Assembly (NCBI GenBank): GCA_963743825.1
Contig: CAVURC010000012.1
Location: 21,763 to 85,762 of the forward strand
Source of the DNA: Sva-07 sp963743825
GTDB lineage: Bacteria > Actinomycetota > Acidimicrobiia > Acidimicrobiales > Ilumatobacteraceae
Direction of reading: 5' to 3'
Length of the DNA: 64,000 bases
The notes under the pieces were generated by a model that worked only from the letters and a program-made list of their open reading frames with translations, did not search any database and was not told where the DNA came from. Position 1 is the first letter of the stretch. Each line of letters begins with the position of its first letter. This document shows positions 63,818 through 64,000 of the stretch, one piece after another. Position numbers and translations under genes: made by a program.

Positions 63818-63846
63818 CCGGGGTCAGACCTCGGTCTGACCCCTGG
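63818..63846. terminator. Hairpin after the rml cluster
   Basis: CCGGGGTCAGACC (63818-63830) pairs with GGTCTGACCCCTGG (63833-63846), apart from one outer mismatch. Each arm contains a GTC(A/T)GAC core. Confidence 0.75.
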
Positions 63847-64000
63847 CCGAGATGGAGCCGGCAGACAACGAGGAGCAATCAGGTTCGTCGGGATCTATGG
63901 GTGGGATGCGATTCGACGCTCCCGCGGGCGGCTCGTGCCAGCCCGACTCAACGAAGCTCGTCGCCGGCAACGACACCGAGCATCTCGGCGACTGCGCCGA
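63847..64000. other. Unassigned right edge
   Basis: No gene is secure in the last 154 bp. A minus-strand frame entering from the right reads AVAEMLGVVAGDELR and stops at 63948-63950, which could be the C-terminus of a gene outside the window. A plus-strand frame from 63853 is also open to the edge. Neither has a recognisable family. Confidence 0.3.

Noticed and set aside
1..64000. tRNA, rRNA and riboswitch genes
   Set aside because: I looked for the TpsiC-arm pattern GGTTCGA-N-TCC with matching acceptor stems, for rRNA core segments, and for B12 or other riboswitch cores, and found none. A short or divergent RNA could still be missed by eye.

Overview
The window is high-GC DNA, tightly packed on both strands. 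It reads like an actinobacterium of the class Acidimicrobiia (Ilumatobacter-like); this is inferred from gene content, not from a marker search. Supporting signs are an actinobacterial-type DapD, an imuA'-imuB-dnaE2 mutagenesis set with LexA boxes of the CGAAC-N4-GTTCG type, an Rv3303c-like LpdA, and many genes whose start codon lies 6-7 nt after a TAnnnT -10 box (leaderless transcription). No rRNA, tRNA, CRISPR array, prophage or insertion sequence was seen.

Layout. 1-2.4 kb: VWA protein, Nfu N-terminal-domain protein, CarH-like B12-binding regulator. 2.4-11.1 kb: SOS mutagenesis region with imuA', imuB and dnaE2, interleaved with an aberrant response regulator, a Nudix hydrolase and a fatty-acid desaturase. 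11.1-17.2 kb: housekeeping genes (thioesterase, Nudix, malic enzyme, M20 amidohydrolase, HD phosphohydrolase, small conserved proteins). 17.3-21.4 kb: an ArsC-family gene with an in-frame TGA at its catalytic cysteine, then a heterodimeric ABC exporter. 21.4-30.8 kb: YceI, PepA, UgpC-like ATPase, DUF2207, RF3, PLP aminotransferase. 30.9-38.7 kb: sirtuin, two EamA transporters, an RDD protein with a 20-copy nonapeptide repeat, a rhodanese-MoeB fusion, an aldolase, a VapBC-like pair. 38.7-51.1 kb: acyl-CoA mutase, MFS, P-type ATPase, ThrH, nitroreductase, pirin, acyl-CoA synthetase, EamA, stand-alone LigD polymerase domain. 51.2-59.2 kb: dapD, lysS, M15 peptidase, lpdA, biotin-dependent carboxylase divergent from birA. 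59.2-63.8 kb: LCP protein and rmlA-C-B-D for dTDP-rhamnose, i.e. cell-wall glycopolymer synthesis and attachment.

Two properties affect every reading. First, about fifteen otherwise normal genes contain single-base frame breaks, mostly in short G/C runs. This looks like uncorrected indel error in the assembly, so I give the gene span and the break site rather than calling most of them dead. Second, intergenic hairpins with the same GTC(A/T)GAC centre but different arms recur through the window and sit at gene ends.

The most notable item is the candidate selenocysteine ArsC at 17307-17684. Its leaderless start lies upstream of the TGA, the TGA replaces the nucleophilic Cys, the frame continues as a complete ArsC protein, and a bacterial-SECIS-like hairpin lies 17 nt downstream.
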